Positions 1-11,383 of a DNA stretch of 64,000 nucleotides are shown here, one piece after another. The translations under genes were made by a program, and so were the position numbers. Where the stretch lies: assembly GCA_029204225.1 (NCBI GenBank), contig CM055106.1:44181003-44245002 (forward strand). Reading direction: 5' to 3'. The notes beneath the pieces were generated by a model. It was not told the origin of the DNA. It was given only the letters and a program-made list of their open reading frames with translations, and searched no databases. Within the stretch, counting starts at the first letter, position 1, and each line of letters begins with the position of its first letter. The DNA comes from Diphasiastrum complanatum (taxonomy: Eukaryota > Streptophyta > Lycopodiopsida > Lycopodiales > Lycopodiaceae).

Positions 1-936
1 AAAGCATGTCCTTACTATAGGACCCGTCAGGGTTTTTGTTAGATTATTCTCTTGATTATCAACTAATCGATCTTTTAATCTTCATCCACTTATTATTAAG
101 TTCTATAGTTCTCTTCGTGTTTTTACAGTCTTCATAAATACTCGAGAATCGCTCATATGTGGCTCTGACATATCAGACATCATACGACAATCTTTATCTG
201 GCATGGTCCGACGAATCTTATCAAGTGAAAGACAGTTTATTGTTCCACTTTAATTGAAGCTAAAGTCTTGCCCTAATATTTTTGGGAAGTACTAACTAGA
301 TGGATGCCAACTCACTATGGCCAATCGACCATTATGACCTATGACCTAATCAACTGTCCTACTACTAGACGTTGCTGCATTTTGCTTAGTATAAATAGTT
401 GATCATACTTCTATCAATTTCAAATTATTGACATCAATTCAATCAAGTTATTGATGTTATAACTTATCTTAGCAGCTCTCTCAAGCTTTCAAGTTTGAAC
501 ACTCTTGAGAGTTTATCAGTGGAAGTGCAATTCAAACAGAGTTATCAGTTACTTAGAGATAGGTTTGAGTATGCGGTTTTTATCTACAATTGTCTTGTGC
601 TCATCATCATCTATTTTTATGTTGAATCAATCTATCCTTTATTGTGTTCAGTATTATGTCAGAATGTATGCATCTCTGTGATTGTTTTGTAATTGATAAT
701 CTCATATTGCTTTTGTTTGATAATTCAATACTTAATTGTTTGGTTACATAATCATTGTAGTGCTAATGATTTCAAAGTTGATCACTATAAGATTGAACGT
801 GACTTCTGTCATTATGTTTTGTTCAATATTGATAGGCGTAGTCATGCATTAGGAAAGTAGGCTCCATTTTGTTATGCTCGATAAGTTGTTCACTATCTTT
901 GACTTGTCATTATTGCATTATCACCTCTTTCCAACA
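1..936 (+). mobile_element. Right-hand part of a Copia 5' LTR (interrupted element C)
   Basis: The stretch carries no convincing gene. It has a TATA box at 390-397 and ends in CA at 936, directly before a tRNA-Met-like primer site variant at 937 and a canonical one at 957. A Copia gag start follows at 1205. This order (TATA, LTR end, PBS, gag) is what a 5' LTR shows. The left LTR boundary could not be found and may lie outside the window. The short reading frame at 495-692 has no recognisable content. Confidence 0.45.
390..397 (+). promoter_or_regulatory. TATA box of the element C LTR
   Basis: TATAAATA lies about 550 bp before the inferred LTR end, a plausible U3/R position for a Copia LTR promoter. 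The call rests on the motif plus its LTR context. Confidence 0.4.
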
Positions 937-956
937 TGGTATTAGAGTTGTAAGCA

Positions 957-968
957 TGGTATCAGAGC
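957..968 (+). other. Primer-binding site, initiator tRNA-Met type
   Basis: TGGTATCAGAGC is the usual plant Copia PBS, complementary to the 3' end of initiator tRNA-Met. A degenerate duplicate, TGGTATTAGAG, sits 20 bp upstream at 937-947 right after a CA dinucleotide. The true LTR/PBS junction may therefore be at 936/937, with the second site a local duplication. Confidence 0.6.
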
Positions 969-1204
969 TATAATATTATATAGAATATTACCTTCATGAT
1001 ATCAAAGCGATCTGTTATATCAGAGCTCTAATACTTGATATCTTTTGTGATATCAAATTGTTATCATTAGATACTTTTCATAGTATCATATTCTTCAATT
1101 TTTGGTATCAAATTTCATTATCAGATAGTTGATTTCCAATTGTAGTGCAGTGCATGCTATCTCTCTCTTAACGTCACCAATATATCGACAGACTAATATT
1201 CTAG

Positions 1205-1319
1205 ATGGATTCTCAAAGTAAAGTCTGTCTTATTGCAGACAAGCTAAATTGATTCAGTTCTACTTGTGGAAATTTAAGATGAAGACCTAGCTAATCGCCA
1301 ACGAGTTGTGGGATGTTGT
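1205..1319 (+). pseudogene. Copia gag N-terminus, interrupted
   Basis: An ATG at 1205 opens a frame starting MDSQSKVCLIADKLN. Later segments resemble the Copia gag core W-K-F-K-M-K and NELWDVV. Frameshifts and a stop break it, and it ends abruptly at 1319 where a family A LTR begins. In family terms this is the start of the capsid-like Gag protein that packages element RNA. The remainder was not found elsewhere in the window. It is the host sequence for the nested insertion at 1320. Confidence 0.6.
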
Positions 1320-2460
1320 TGTGAGAGATTTCAACTAGTTTAGTCCAATTTACTACATTTGTTTATATGGCATTTGAGGCCAATTTCATATTAGAATTAG
1401 AGTTTGACTTTCAAAGTTATATTAGTCTAAAAGCATTTGAATAAACACTTTTGGAAAGTGTGGAAAATTGTAGAACATGAGTTTTGGAGGGATTCAATTT
1501 GAGTAGTAAAAACATTGAATCTAGTCACAATAATAGTAGGGTTTTCATTATGGAGGGAAAACCAAAGTTTGAATTTAAAATTTGTTGTACTCATGGGAAG
1601 AGGTATCACTCTCTCCCTCTTATCTCATTCATGCTTATACATGGTTCTCTTGGGTTCTACTATCCATTGGTGCAATATACTTGTGATATCTTGCAATTCT
1701 ATGTGTAGAACATTTTTGAAATGCTATTTTCATATCCACAAATGTGAAATATAGTATATTACTATCAATGTATAGACAACAACAACATTATTTTATGTTT
1801 TGGTTCATGTTTGATCAAGATCTATTAGAGTTTGCATCTCATTCTTAGAGTAAGTGCCGATTTTTCTATATTGGCAAGATTGGTGAGCTATTGTCTTTCT
1901 AACCCAAGATCATTTTATGGATTGGATCTTAATTGATCTAAAATATTATCAATGCTAGAGCATGCTAGATTGGATTCTACACCAAAATCAAGTTTCTTGC
2001 ATATGTAGATTGGATATTTTGTAGATCAAAACCCTATCTAGGGTTATAATCTTGATCAATTCCGATTTCACACATTAGTTACAGGAAATGGCCGATTTTT
2101 AGAGCATTGGAAAAGCCTAATTGGTGGCTACAAGATTGCATATCAAGTTTTAGGCAATTGCATGTAGATTTTGAAATAATCAATTTTTTGTTTTGTCAAA
2201 ACCCTAATTTTGATTGAATCTCTAGATTGTGAGGTTACTAAACTTCATTTGAGTGTGTTTCATTATTAGGAAGTGGCAAGAGTCATTAGATTGAGGATAG
2301 ATCATAGGTTGATCAAGACTTCACTCTTCTACGTGCTGATTTGCTTGGTATAAGTGCTAGAAGAGAATTGAGTAGTTTCATATCTTTGTGATTTCCTTTT
2401 GAAAACATTTTTTGTTGTTCAAAAAAGTGCTTTGTGCATTGAAACAGGTTGAAAGAGAGC
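1320..2460 (+). mobile_element. Decayed family A LTR plus leader, PBS deleted
   Basis: The copy starts TGTGAGAGATTTCAACTAG like the family A LTRs at 34813 and 54170. It follows them with many substitutions, including the palindrome-containing segment near 1730 and the stretch around TATGTTTTGGTTCATG. Near 1956 it jumps straight to the leader (AATGCTAGAGCATGCTAG), so the LTR end, PBS and about 90 bp of leader are missing. The leader then tracks 49350-49520 and stops just before the gag ATG at about 2460. It is the oldest-looking family A copy here. It interrupts the Copia gag at 1205-1319. Confidence 0.75.
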
Positions 2461-3100
2461 GAACGATCAAAAGTAATACTGGTATTTTTGCAAAAAAGTG
2501 ACTTTTTTGGCAAAAATATGGCAATATGACAACTGATCCTCTGGAAACCATTCTATTTTTGGTATTATCCTTCGCGGACCTGGTAGTAGATAGATCTGAA
2601 TCACATCTATGCACAGTGAATCGGGTGAAGGTTCTTTTTTGTATTTCTTGGGTTTTGGTGATTTTTTGGTGTTTTTTGATGATTTTTCTGATGTTTCTAG
2701 AAATCTGCTAGGAATTAATCTTCGCCCTTCAAACTGAAGGTTTTGTGATCAAGCCCAAAGGTGTCTGCAACTTGGCGAAGTTTTCTTGAAAGAGGGCAAA
2801 AAGTTATCAGCTCTGATGACGATTTTTGTCTCTTTTTGACCAAAATCTGGCAAATTTGACCGATTTTTGTTGTTTTTTTCTGATATCTCAGATCCAAATG
2901 GATCTTAAGATTGGTGATCTAATTAGCTTACTTTGTTCTACAATCAGATTAGATTTCAAACAAGCAAATCCACTCAAATCAAACAAAATCACTCCCAAAC
3001 TAACCCTAAATGCAGATCTAACACTATTCATGCAACGACAAGATGCCTAATGCAAGCTAACCATCCAACAAACATGCTGCAAACTGAAAAATTGGCGTAG
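2461..3100 (-). other. Leader region of a reverse-strand Gypsy element, no gene seen
   Basis: This segment lies downstream, on the minus strand, of the tRNA-Asp type PBS at 3101-3119, so it should be the untranslated leader of that element. Short frames on both strands show no recognisable Gag or other domain. Confidence 0.4.
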
Positions 3101-3119
3101 CTCCCCGGCAATGGCACCA
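3101..3119 (-). other. Primer-binding site, tRNA-Asp type (Ty3/Gypsy)
   Basis: On the minus strand the sequence is TGGTGCCATTGCCGGGGAG. It matches the complement of the 3' end of plant tRNA-Asp with two C-to-T/G-to-A style changes. tRNA-Asp primers are known in Athila/Tat-type Gypsy elements. It sits four bases from the inferred LTR end at 3124, the normal spacing. Confidence 0.65.
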
Positions 3120-3123
3120 AAAT

Positions 3124-3787
3124 TGTAGTGGGTTTCTTTCCTTGCCTAACATGAATCCAAGATCTAGTCAATCTAGCATCAAAGAGACGAAGTTAGTTGT
3201 CACGCATAGATTTGTTCCTGTAAGAGCGATAGTAGAGTTTAGATTTCAACATGAATGGAGGATTCGCATCTAACTCTAACATCCATTAACCCTACAATCC
3301 ATTAACACTATGCATCCACAACAAAGATAGCTTACTCTTTTTCTCTCTCTCTTTCTGTCTCATAAAAAATATAATAACATGCAATCCCAATAACAATCAG
3401 TTCCAACAATTAGCAAATCCAAAGAAAGCATGAGAGATGGATAAAAAGTGGTAGAGAGCAAGGACATTCATCAATCCATTTTTGAAGAGAACCAATCTAC
3501 TTTATTGAAATGAGGAAATGAACATGTGTAGGAACTCGAGTTGGTCCCTTTTTATAGTAGAGAGGAGGACCCTGGCCTCTGAATCCTATTGGTCCATTTT
3601 TGCCTCCCTAATTATTCAAATTTAAAAAAGAGTGAGAACCATCCAAATTGGAGGGAAACCCAACTTTATTCACTAACTTGACATTTAGGCCTTGCAACAT
3701 TAAAAGTCCCGCAAAAAGGCCTAGAGTCTTTTTATTGACTTGTAACTAATCAAATAACTATGTGATCATCGGATTGGACTTACACAC
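3124..3787 (-). mobile_element. 5' LTR of a reverse-strand Ty3/Gypsy element
   Basis: On the plus strand the unit begins TGTAGTGGG directly beside the tRNA-Asp PBS, so on the minus strand the LTR ends in CTACA. A minus-strand TATA box (TATAAAAAGG) lies at about 3547-3556. The outer end is uncertain and is placed near the ACACA at 3783-3787, where similarity to a Copia integrase begins soon after. No coding frame is credible inside. Confidence 0.45.
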
Positions 3788-3884
3788 GCAGGGTGCCAAA
3801 TCCCTCTCACTTATTAACTAGGGTTAGGGTTGCCTTGGGATCTGCAAACCCTCCAATTCCTCTTTTTTCAAGAAATTCCGGAGC

Positions 3885-4795
3885 TAGTACATTTGGACAT
3901 CTGTGGACCTTTCAATGTGATCTCAGTAGGAGGCTCAAAATACTATGTCACCAATTATTGATGATTATAGTAAGTTCACTCGAGTCTATTTCATTCACAA
4001 TAAATCAGATGCATTGGACAAGCTCACAGAATATGTGAGCTGGGCAGAAATGTGGAGAATACATCTCAAATTGATTCATTGATTTTTGCAATGATCGAGA
4101 AATCATTCACAGAAGGCCAACATCCTATACACTGCAGCACAATGGTGTTGCTAAAAGAAAAAACAGCTGAAGCGATAGCTGCAGTTACCTACATTCAGAA
4201 CAAGACAAGAAAATTTGGTATTCTTCACATACCACCACACGAACTATGGTGGGGGTAGAAAACCCAATCCGACTCATATTCGAATCTTTGGCTGTGCAAC
4301 ATATGCACATGTTCCTAACAAGCTTTGAAAGAAGCTAGATGAGAAAGTAGAACAAGGATATCTTGTAGGATATGACAATCATTCGTCATACTACAGAATC
4401 TATATGCCAGAGACAAACACAATGAAGACAATCAAAGACGTCAAGTTCGATGAGGCCATAACAATGGCCAACAATGATCTTGTTAGTTATGAGATTCTTG
4501 GAAGACATTACTATGATCTACCAACAGTGACAGAGGGAGCAGAGGACGAACAATCAGATGAAGATGTTTGAGTTGCACCTCAGTCGAGTGACGAATCAGA
4601 CGAAGAAAGATTCGCAGGCCAGCCTATTGCTACAATACCTGTAAACCGAAATGGTTTCGAACCTAGCAAAACAGACAAGAGCATTGCAATACCGGAAGGA
4701 TCTCCTAGAAGGTCAACAAGAGAACGAAGAGCGCCAGCAAGGTTGTTTAAACCATACCTCAAAAGTATGTCATGTAACATAATATTGGAAAGCTC
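3885..4795 (+). pseudogene. Copia integrase C-terminal half and linker relic
   Basis: Pieces in all three forward frames match Copia integrase in order. LDICGPFNVIS begins near 3890, then the YYVT...IDDYSKFT region, HNGVA.RKN near 4140, and IFGCATYAHVPNKL near 4280. The typical Copia tail with GYDNHSSYYRIY and an acidic linker ending RRSTRERRAPARL follow near 4700. In an intact element this enzyme inserts the cDNA into the chromosome. At least three frameshifts and two stops make it inactive. No RT follows, because a reverse-strand element begins near 4900. Confidence 0.75.
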
Positions 4796-4899
4796 TTTCT
4801 AGCACACCAAACTCCGTTGAAATTGGACTTACCACTAAAAAGTTATGTCATATTTAATGTGGACTCAAAACAGTTATGAGTAATAAAATCCCCAAAAAG

Positions 4900-5977
4900 T
4901 GAAATGTACTACCAAAAGGTACAATGAAAAATGAGTTCTTTTTTTGTACCAGCAAACCATGCTTTTAGCCATTAATGTCTCCGTCATTAGCCAACAAGCA
5001 AGATGACATAACAAAAGCATCATTTGAGATTTGTCCATCAACACCATTTTCGTCAATAGTTAGGTTGGTTTGCTTCTCACCTTGATCTCTCTTCTTCTTG
5101 CAACAATCACTAGAAAAATGCCTTTTGATTCCACAATAGAAGCATTTCAAATTTGACCTATCTTTATTCTTCTTAACAAAAGATGAAGGCTCATCTTGAT
5201 CTTGACCCTTTGACAACTTGCTTTTGCCTTTTCCCATGAATTTGCCTTTGATGAACATAGCCTCCTCTCCATCAACTTGAGATGTAGATCCACCTCCTCT
5301 TGATTGAAGACTAAACTCCTCATTCACCAGTATTTCTTGCAAATACAGCATGCTTGGTAAAGTCTTTTGAATGGAAAAGCTTTGAACAAGATTATCATGA
5401 TCATCCAACAAGCCATCAAGAACTACTTGAACAAGTTCTACATCCTTAATTGCTCAAATCAATACATGCAAGCTCATCATTGTATGTTTTAACCCTCAAA
5501 ACAAGAGCATGAGCACTCTCTTCCTTCTTTTGCAAACTAGAAAAGATTTGTCTTCTTAGGTTAGTATCCTAGATGTAGACTTAGATTCAATAAGCTTCTT
5601 TATTGAATCCCAAGCCTCCTTTGATGTAATTCTCTTACCAACTTCCTTGAGAAGTTCATTGGTAACATTCATCTTAATCATGTGTAGAGCTCTTTTAGCT
5701 CTCTTATCATACCTCAACTGATCTTGGGGTGCTTGAGGCCTCTCCTCCACACCTGTGACAATCTCTATCAACTCATTCATCTCCAATAAGGACTCCATCC
5801 TCACCTTCCAAAAAGGATAGTTGATTGAGGTAAGTCTATCATTGCCTTCCAACATGTAGCCATTTAAGGTTTCATGTTGCAATGATTTGATTTTCACTTT
5901 GAACCTATTCCAATGCACAAAGAACTCCCTTGAAATCAACAAATGAAACTCAAGAAGAAATCACAAAGATATGGAAC
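4900..5977 (-). pseudogene. Family A gag with leader, reverse strand
   Basis: Read on the minus strand this matches the family A gag at 50612-51547. A leader with the CCATATCTTTGTGAT motif is followed by MLEGNDRLTSINY and WKVRMESLLEMNEL (frame 5942-5556). The frame at 5411-4965 carries ILVNEE, SLQSRGGGSTS and a CCHC zinc knuckle with the spacing C-x2-C-x4-H-x4-C (CFYCGIKRHFSSDC). The knuckle binds element RNA. Frameshifts at about 5440-5560 separate the two parts. The left end is unresolved. The junction at 5977 abuts a Copia RT relic on the same strand. Confidence 0.8.
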
Positions 5978-6347
5978 ATTCTATCCTCTTCTTTTTCTCT
6001 TCTTTCGGGCAGAAGTGAGTGTCACCCAGATCAGTCGTGTTGAACTCAGAAGATAGCATATGTTTAGCATCTTTCACCAGATTGGTACAATTGCTGAAAG
6101 ACATTGTATCATCTACATACAAGATGATAATTATAAGAAATAGCTGCATTGACTTGAAGTAGACGTTACTGTCAGTCATGCTTAGTTGAAAGCCTTGTCT
6201 GATGAGGAATGTGTTGATCCTCTGGAACCAAACTCTGGCTGATTGCTTCAAGCCATAAAGTGACTTGTGGAGTTTGCAGACATGATGCTTCATACCTTCA
6301 TGGATATATCCTTCAGGTTGTAGCATATAGATGTCTGCTTTCATCAA
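5978..6347 (-). pseudogene. Copia reverse transcriptase relic (element D)
   Basis: On the minus strand the frame contains IYMLQPEGYI, CKLHKSLYGLKQ, GFQLSMTDSNVYF and ILYVDDT, the standard Copia RT order, with the YVDD catalytic box kept. It then breaks off after TDLGDTHF, where the family A gag copy begins. It represents only the middle of RT. Its upstream integrase and gag-PR lie at 6415-8335 in the same orientation, giving one truncated element D. Confidence 0.85.
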
Positions 6348-6414
6348 CTAATGTCGGTTCCTACATTAAAAGACAAGCAGACTTAGGAGTATACCTTGTG
6401 GGACGTGTGCGCAC

Positions 6415-7246
6415 TCATCTTGATCTTCTTGGAGGAAGTGTTGGTTGATGATTCAATCTTTGGATTTGTCGTTGTTGAGTAATAACAACATCTTTGTTTG
6501 ACTCGTTGTCGGGTAGTTGATCAACCATAGGCACACTTGAGATAGTGGCTTGAATAGTGGTGTCAATGGAAGCCGTTGAAGGTTCACTTGGAACAACTTT
6601 CCCTTTGAAGTCGATGAATCGATCCTTGATAGAGACTATATCCCGACTGAACAAGATCTATTGGGTATCGGGGTTGTGCAGCTTGTAAGTGTTGCCAGAT
6701 GAAGTGTATCCTATGAAGATTGTCTTGAGACCTTGGAAGTCAAATTTCTTTCTCGCACAGAGGCGATGCATTCAAATACTCGAAGGTTCTTCAATGAAGA
6801 CTTTGAGCCTGTCCACACCTCATAGGGTGTTCTTCCTAAGAGGGCCTTGGGAACATCTATTCTGGATGTAGGCTGCAGTGGAGACAACTTCAGCCCAAAA
6901 GGTCTTTGGTAGAGATGAGTGTGCCAACATACATTTAGCTGACTGGACCAGGGTAAGATTCTTCCTCTCGGCTAAGCCATTAGACTGAGGTGAATAAGGA
7001 GTAATAAACTGCTGTTCAATGCCTTGGCTCTAGCAGTACTCCTTGAATTTGGTAGAGACGTACCCTCCACCATTATCCAACCTCAAGACTTTGATTGTCT
7101 TACCAATCTCTTTCTCTACACGCTCTTTGAAGATTCTGAAGCAATTGAAAGCTTCTAATTTTTTCTCAATAAAATATACCATAGTTCTTCTAGAAATTCA
7201 TCAATAAAAGTTATAAAATACTTTGCATCCTTTAGTGAAGTATTTC
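6415..7246 (-). pseudogene. Copia integrase and linker (element D)
   Basis: The minus strand shows the integrase pieces VLRLDNGGGYVS (near 7080), QQFITPYSPQSNGLAERKN (near 6990) and SLPKTFWAEVVSTAAYIQNR (near 6890). The linker frame at 6654-6415 begins FSRDIVSIKDRF. The D and E of the DDE catalytic set are visible. Frameshifts at about 6655, 6830 and 7030 break the frame. The region connects the PR/zinc-knuckle part on its right with the RT on its left. Confidence 0.8.
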
Positions 7247-8059
7247 TCATTGGCCACAAATATATGTATGTACAACATCTAGTAATCCTCTAGTAGTATG
7301 TTGATGGCTTGATCTAAATGGTTGTCTGGTCTGTTTACTGACTAGACAATCTTGACAGACATGTAATTTGACTTTCTTGTCAGGATAGTCAAGATCAAGA
7401 ACAATTGATTGCTTAGACATTTGTTGTATAGAAGCATGATTCAAATGACCAAGTCTATAATGCCAAAGTAAACTTTTATTTATCTGAATAGAAGTACTAA
7501 GTGCTTGACTAGAGGCAAAAAAGCAATGACTTAATCTATACAAGTATCCATGTCTCTTTTCAAGTGCTAGGGTCTTGCATGTCCTATCGACTACTTTACA
7601 TTGATCAGATTCAAATTCTACTTTATGTCCTAGATCTGTAATTCTACTAATAGAGAGCAGATTTGTAGACAGATTCGGTACATGAAAAACATCTAAATGT
7701 AGCTTAAATTGATCATTAACAAAGTTCAATCTTACTATACCTTCACCTTTGATAGCTTGAGTGCTATTTTCACCAAGGTGAATATATCGTTTAATACTAT
7801 GAGACGTATAGGACTCAAAACAGCCGATATGGCTGGTCATATGATGTGTGGCATCAAAATCAAGAAACCAAGAGCTGTTGTTGGATGCTTCTTGATGGTT
7901 TGTCATGAAGGCATTATGATCCAATTCTTGAGTAGGATGTGGAGCTTCTGCAAATGCATTTGTCACTTGATTAGACTGTGCTTTACTTCTATTCTTTGCT
8001 TGTAGTATCCGACAGTCTTGGATCTCATGGTTGAAACGCTTGCAGTATCTGCAGAACAA
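7247..8059 (-). pseudogene. Copia zinc knuckle, protease and pre-integrase region (element D)
   Basis: The open frame of 270 codons starts with a zinc knuckle (CRYCKRFNHEIQDC, residues 3-16). A protease-like segment follows at about residue 65, WFLDFDATHHMTS, then VFHVPNLSTNLLSIS and the pre-integrase signature LLWHYRLGHLNHASI (residues 198-212), CQDC and SKQTRQPF. The normal protease triad is D-S/T-G. Here it reads D-F-D, so proteolysis would be lost. The frame is otherwise long and clean. It ends in the first part of the integrase. Confidence 0.85.
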
Positions 8060-8335
8060 CTTTTTCTTTGTCGATTGATTCGACTGCTCATGACGATGTG
8101 TCAGTTTTGATCTTTCTTTGATGATCTTGGGCCTTTCTTCTTCTGATTAGTCGAGCCTTTGTTGGTGTATAGGGCATGAGAGTCAAAAGTCAAGAAACTA
8201 GAGGCTCCGTTCCTTTGAGAGTCTTCCTACAACAGCATTGTGATGACTCTTGAAAGAGTCAGTTCGGGGTGTCATGATGATAATCACCCAACTGTCGTAT
8301 GAGCTTGGCAAGCTTCATAGTAGTGTCATTATTCC
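8060..8335 (-). pseudogene. Copia gag C-terminal remnant (element D)
   Basis: The minus strand upstream of the zinc knuckle keeps gag-like pieces in shifting frames (LTLSRVITMLLEED, NGASSFLTFDSHALYT, NQKKKGPRSSKK). This basic linker precedes a Copia CCHC knuckle. The N-terminal gag and the LTR were not found to the right. Confidence 0.5.
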
Positions 8336-8339
8336 GTGT

Positions 8340-9050
8340 TCTTGATTATTGGTCAATTGCATGCATATTAGTTAAATGATCTATGTGCTATATACATGTA
8401 TGTAGATGAGTGTACAAGAGATGGCATGGAGCCGTTGCACCATCAGGGAGAAGATCATGGTTGCTGTAATTGTCAAGTTGGTTGCGCAGTACAGAGGATG
8501 AGCATGAGGAGGCTGATGTGTCGGGCTTCTCCGATATGTCAACCAAGTTGGGTCTACCCGATAGTTCGTCCAACTCCGATATGTTGGCCATCTTCACTTA
8601 CTCGTCTTTAGTAGTTGAGCTACGCAACAATGCAAATAAATATACAACAATCAATGGAACTAGATTAACATGGGATTTAGGAGAGTAGAGGAGATAAATC
8701 CAACACTAGGTACTTAATCAAAAACCTAGAAAAACTAGTCCAAATGCAATGTACCAAATTCAACCAATTAGAATGGGTTCAAACATGACCTCATCCACTT
8801 AGCTAGTTGATTAAAATAGTAATAACACTATTTAGAGCTTTATTGACATTTATGAAACTAACTCTCTAAGTTGAGGTTTCACTTTGGCCTCCATGCAATT
8901 TACAAGTGAAAATATCAAACTAGCTTGTGTAATTTTAACATTGTTGATGTATGCACCCAATGTTTGAGGGTAGGTAGGTGTGCCCACCTAATGTTTTTTG
9001 GATCTTTATGGTCTAATGCCCTTGATCTTGAGTGTTATGTCCAGACTTGA
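8340..9050. repeat. No gene seen; contains a dispersed repeat at about 8690-8990
   Basis: The first half has overlapping short frames without recognisable domains. About 8690-8990 is clearly similar to 26815-27090: both share an ACCAATNA...GGTNCAAA core, a run around TAGTAA.GACACTATT, and TTTGGCCTCCA. The second copy lies in the leader/LTR side of a reverse Copia element. This one is probably a fragment of the same family. Confidence 0.45.
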
Positions 9051-9554
9051 AAGGTTCTCTCAATTCTAGTCAAGTGACAAGGGACTACGACATTGTTTGT
9101 ATTTAAATCTTTTCAAATCCATTCCAGCTCTAGAGAATTAGAGTCATTGGTCTTTGTGGAGTCCAATAGGGGTGATTGATGTGAATTTTGTGTGGTTTGG
9201 TGCAAATTTGTTGTGTATTGATTTTGGTGATCAAGGCAAGGCCTAATTTCCAATTGACTAGGTTTTGGTCTGTGTGATTCCTATGTTTGTGATCTAAATA
9301 TTTTGTAGATCTTTCTAGATTTTTGATGTGTTTAAACTAGTGTTTTGAGGGTCACAAAATTATTATTGGAGTCCTTACACATGTGTGTGCTTTGTGTACA
9401 AGAAACTCTTTTGGTGAAGTTAATTCTAGGATTTGTGATAAGATCTTGTGTAGATCTTTGATTTGTTCAAGTCTAGGACTTTGGGAATCACAAAATCACT
9501 TTGTAGAGTCATTTCACAAGCTTGTACTTTGTGTGCATTTTAATCTGTCTCATC

Positions 9555-9706
9555 ATGGCATCAATAGGGGGTACCTATTGGAGGCAAGTGAAAGATTGAA
9601 TTCCTCCAACTATTCTACTTGGAAGGTTAGGGTGGAATCTATTTTGGTGCTTCAAGACATTATGGATATTGTGCTTGGCAATGAGGAGAGGGATTGGCAA
9701 TGGTAG
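9555..9706 (+). pseudogene. Family B gag N-terminus, frameshifted
   Basis: The ATG at 9555 starts MASIGG. A one-base shift then moves the gag into the other frame, with YLLEASERLNSSNYSTWKV and NEERDWQW. The pattern aligns with the intact gag at 60563 (LMESSERLTSTNYSIWKV). The fragment stops after about 50 codons, where sequence from elsewhere in the element is joined. Confidence 0.75.
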
Positions 9707-9724
9707 GCTTTACACGCTTGATCT

Positions 9725-10111
9725 TTGTATGAGAGCAAATCACAATTTGGATGTGAAGGAAGCCAAAGGAGAGTATATTTCTCAAGAGGAGAGATTGGAA
9801 TATCTAATCTCAAATCCATGGATGTTGGCTTTGATGTTAATGTCAAGAATAATTTTTCAAATATGTATGAATGTGCTTCTAATGTTGGTGATTTTAAGGA
9901 TTTTGCAAGGCTCAAGGAGGAGTCAAGAAAAGAAGATGGTGTAGAGTACAAATCTCCACACCTAGACACATCAAGTGGATCATCAAGATCCAAGGAGGAG
10001 CCATCAAGGCTTGTTTTCATAAGTGAAAATATGCAAAGGGAAGGCACTATCTTATCCACCTCTAACACTTTCATGACTTCTTTGATGATGTGTCAAAATC
10101 TCTTGAGATAA
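9725..10111 (+). pseudogene. Unplaced internal frame with Copia integrase-RT linker motif
   Basis: The 128-codon frame is mostly unrecognised. Its C-terminal third has SSGSSRSKEEPSRLVF and ILSTSNTFMTSL, which mirror SSRSKAEPSRLTY and MPSTSYSFLATL in the linker between integrase and RT of the 58.8-kb element. This shows that the internal region derives from a complete Copia polyprotein by large deletion. The first two thirds could be linker or unrelated sequence. Confidence 0.5.
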
Positions 10112-10910
10112 TTCCACATGACTATGATGCTTTGGGGAGATACAAAAATGTTAAGATTTGTGATTCTCTATTTCATAGCATGCTATTAGTTCATGTGTGG
10201 AATGAATATCTACTTGCTTTCAGATTTCATGCAAGTAGGATTGGTCAAATCATCAGTTTGTTGGATGATGTTGGTTTTTCATGTTGTGAGGCATTTTGTA
10301 AACACAATAATGAGAATAATTGAATCATCCTGCAAGGACACTTATATCCATAATAATCTATTTAGCCTCATTAGATCTGAGATTAGCATGGTAATCAAGC
10401 ATGAAGATACAATGCAAACTCTTTGTCATTATAGCATGCATAGTCTTGCCAATCTTGATATGCCTAATTCTCAAGATCTTGGTAACAGGATGATAGATTT
10501 TTGTGATATTTTTTAATTAAGAAGGACTATTGATTTTCCCATGAAGTTGCAGCCTTTATCAAGAAAGAGGAGCTTTTGGATCAAGTATATTTCAGGGATG
10601 GAAGAAATCAAAGGCAAAAGTGCTCAAATGGTGGAAAGCTCTTCTTGGTGCTTGGCTTTCAATCAAAGAAGCCTTATCTTGGATATGGTGATCTTGCTAC
10701 AAATTTAGGTTTCTTGGCTCGTTTTCTCATCAAGTACATGCCAAAGGATCAACTTGAGAAGCTATTTTTGGCTACTTAAGATTTGGAGAGAACTAGCACA
10801 CTCATCAAGCTAGTTTCTGAGGAGTGTGAAGAAAAGGCAAAATCTAGCTTTTTTGCAATTTCATGTACATATGTAAATCTCACATGTGTGGAGTATGTTT
10901 TCACATGTGG

Positions 10911-11383
10911 AGGGTAGGCATAATTTGATGTGACAACATGTTATGTTCTTCACAAGCCATAGCGGAATAGAGGTCGTCGTCCAATCAAAGGAAAAAAATA
11001 GTGATGAAGAAGGATCTTGGATTTCCTTAGAGACTAAGATATAGAACAGTTCTAATTTGTTTAGATGTCAGAGTAGGTGTCGTAGACAACCATAGAGAAT
11101 TTGAATGATTAGGCATTTGAGACAACCGTGTTATTCTCTGTTTCTGATAGATAGGGCCTCATAATGGAGAAGAAATAGCTAGATGCATTCTAGCATTCAA
11201 CAAGTACTACAGATATTTGAAAATAGTGCTTCGGTACAAAAGGGCATTGTAGTAACCAATATGTCTTGTGATGATGTGCATGATACTACTTACAGAAGAC
11301 AAATGATTGCTATCTTTCCAAATACTCTTGTACTCTCTCTAAATGATTTATGACACTAGGAGTCAGATACTGAAAGACCGACT
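10911..11383. other. No gene seen
   Basis: No domain, PBS or repeat shared with the rest of the window was recognised. It ends at the 5' end of the family B element. It may hold the R-U5 side of the reverse Copia LTR whose U3 lies at 15345-15994. Confidence 0.3.

Larger units (their letters stand above)
9051..10910 (+). mobile_element. Decayed family B Copia element with most of pol deleted
   Basis: A leader segment at 9109-9200 repeats the family B leader unit around GTCCAATAGGGGTGATTG. A gag start follows at 9555, then a linker relic at 9960-10080, and a 3' internal region at 10525-10620 that parallels 14233-14330. At 10819-10910 a diverged start of the family B 3' LTR appears (TGTGAAGAAAAGGCAAAATCTAG, compare 14522). 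No 5' LTR or PBS was found. Integrase and RT are absent apart from the linker. Ends are approximate. Confidence 0.6.

Noticed and set aside
3818-3835. GGGTTAGGGTT resembling a plant telomere repeat
   Set aside because: Only about one and a half units, in the middle of mobile-element DNA, and not a tandem array.
7709-8005. Forward frame of 98 codons
   Set aside because: It is the shadow of the reverse Copia protease/pre-integrase frame at 7247-8059.
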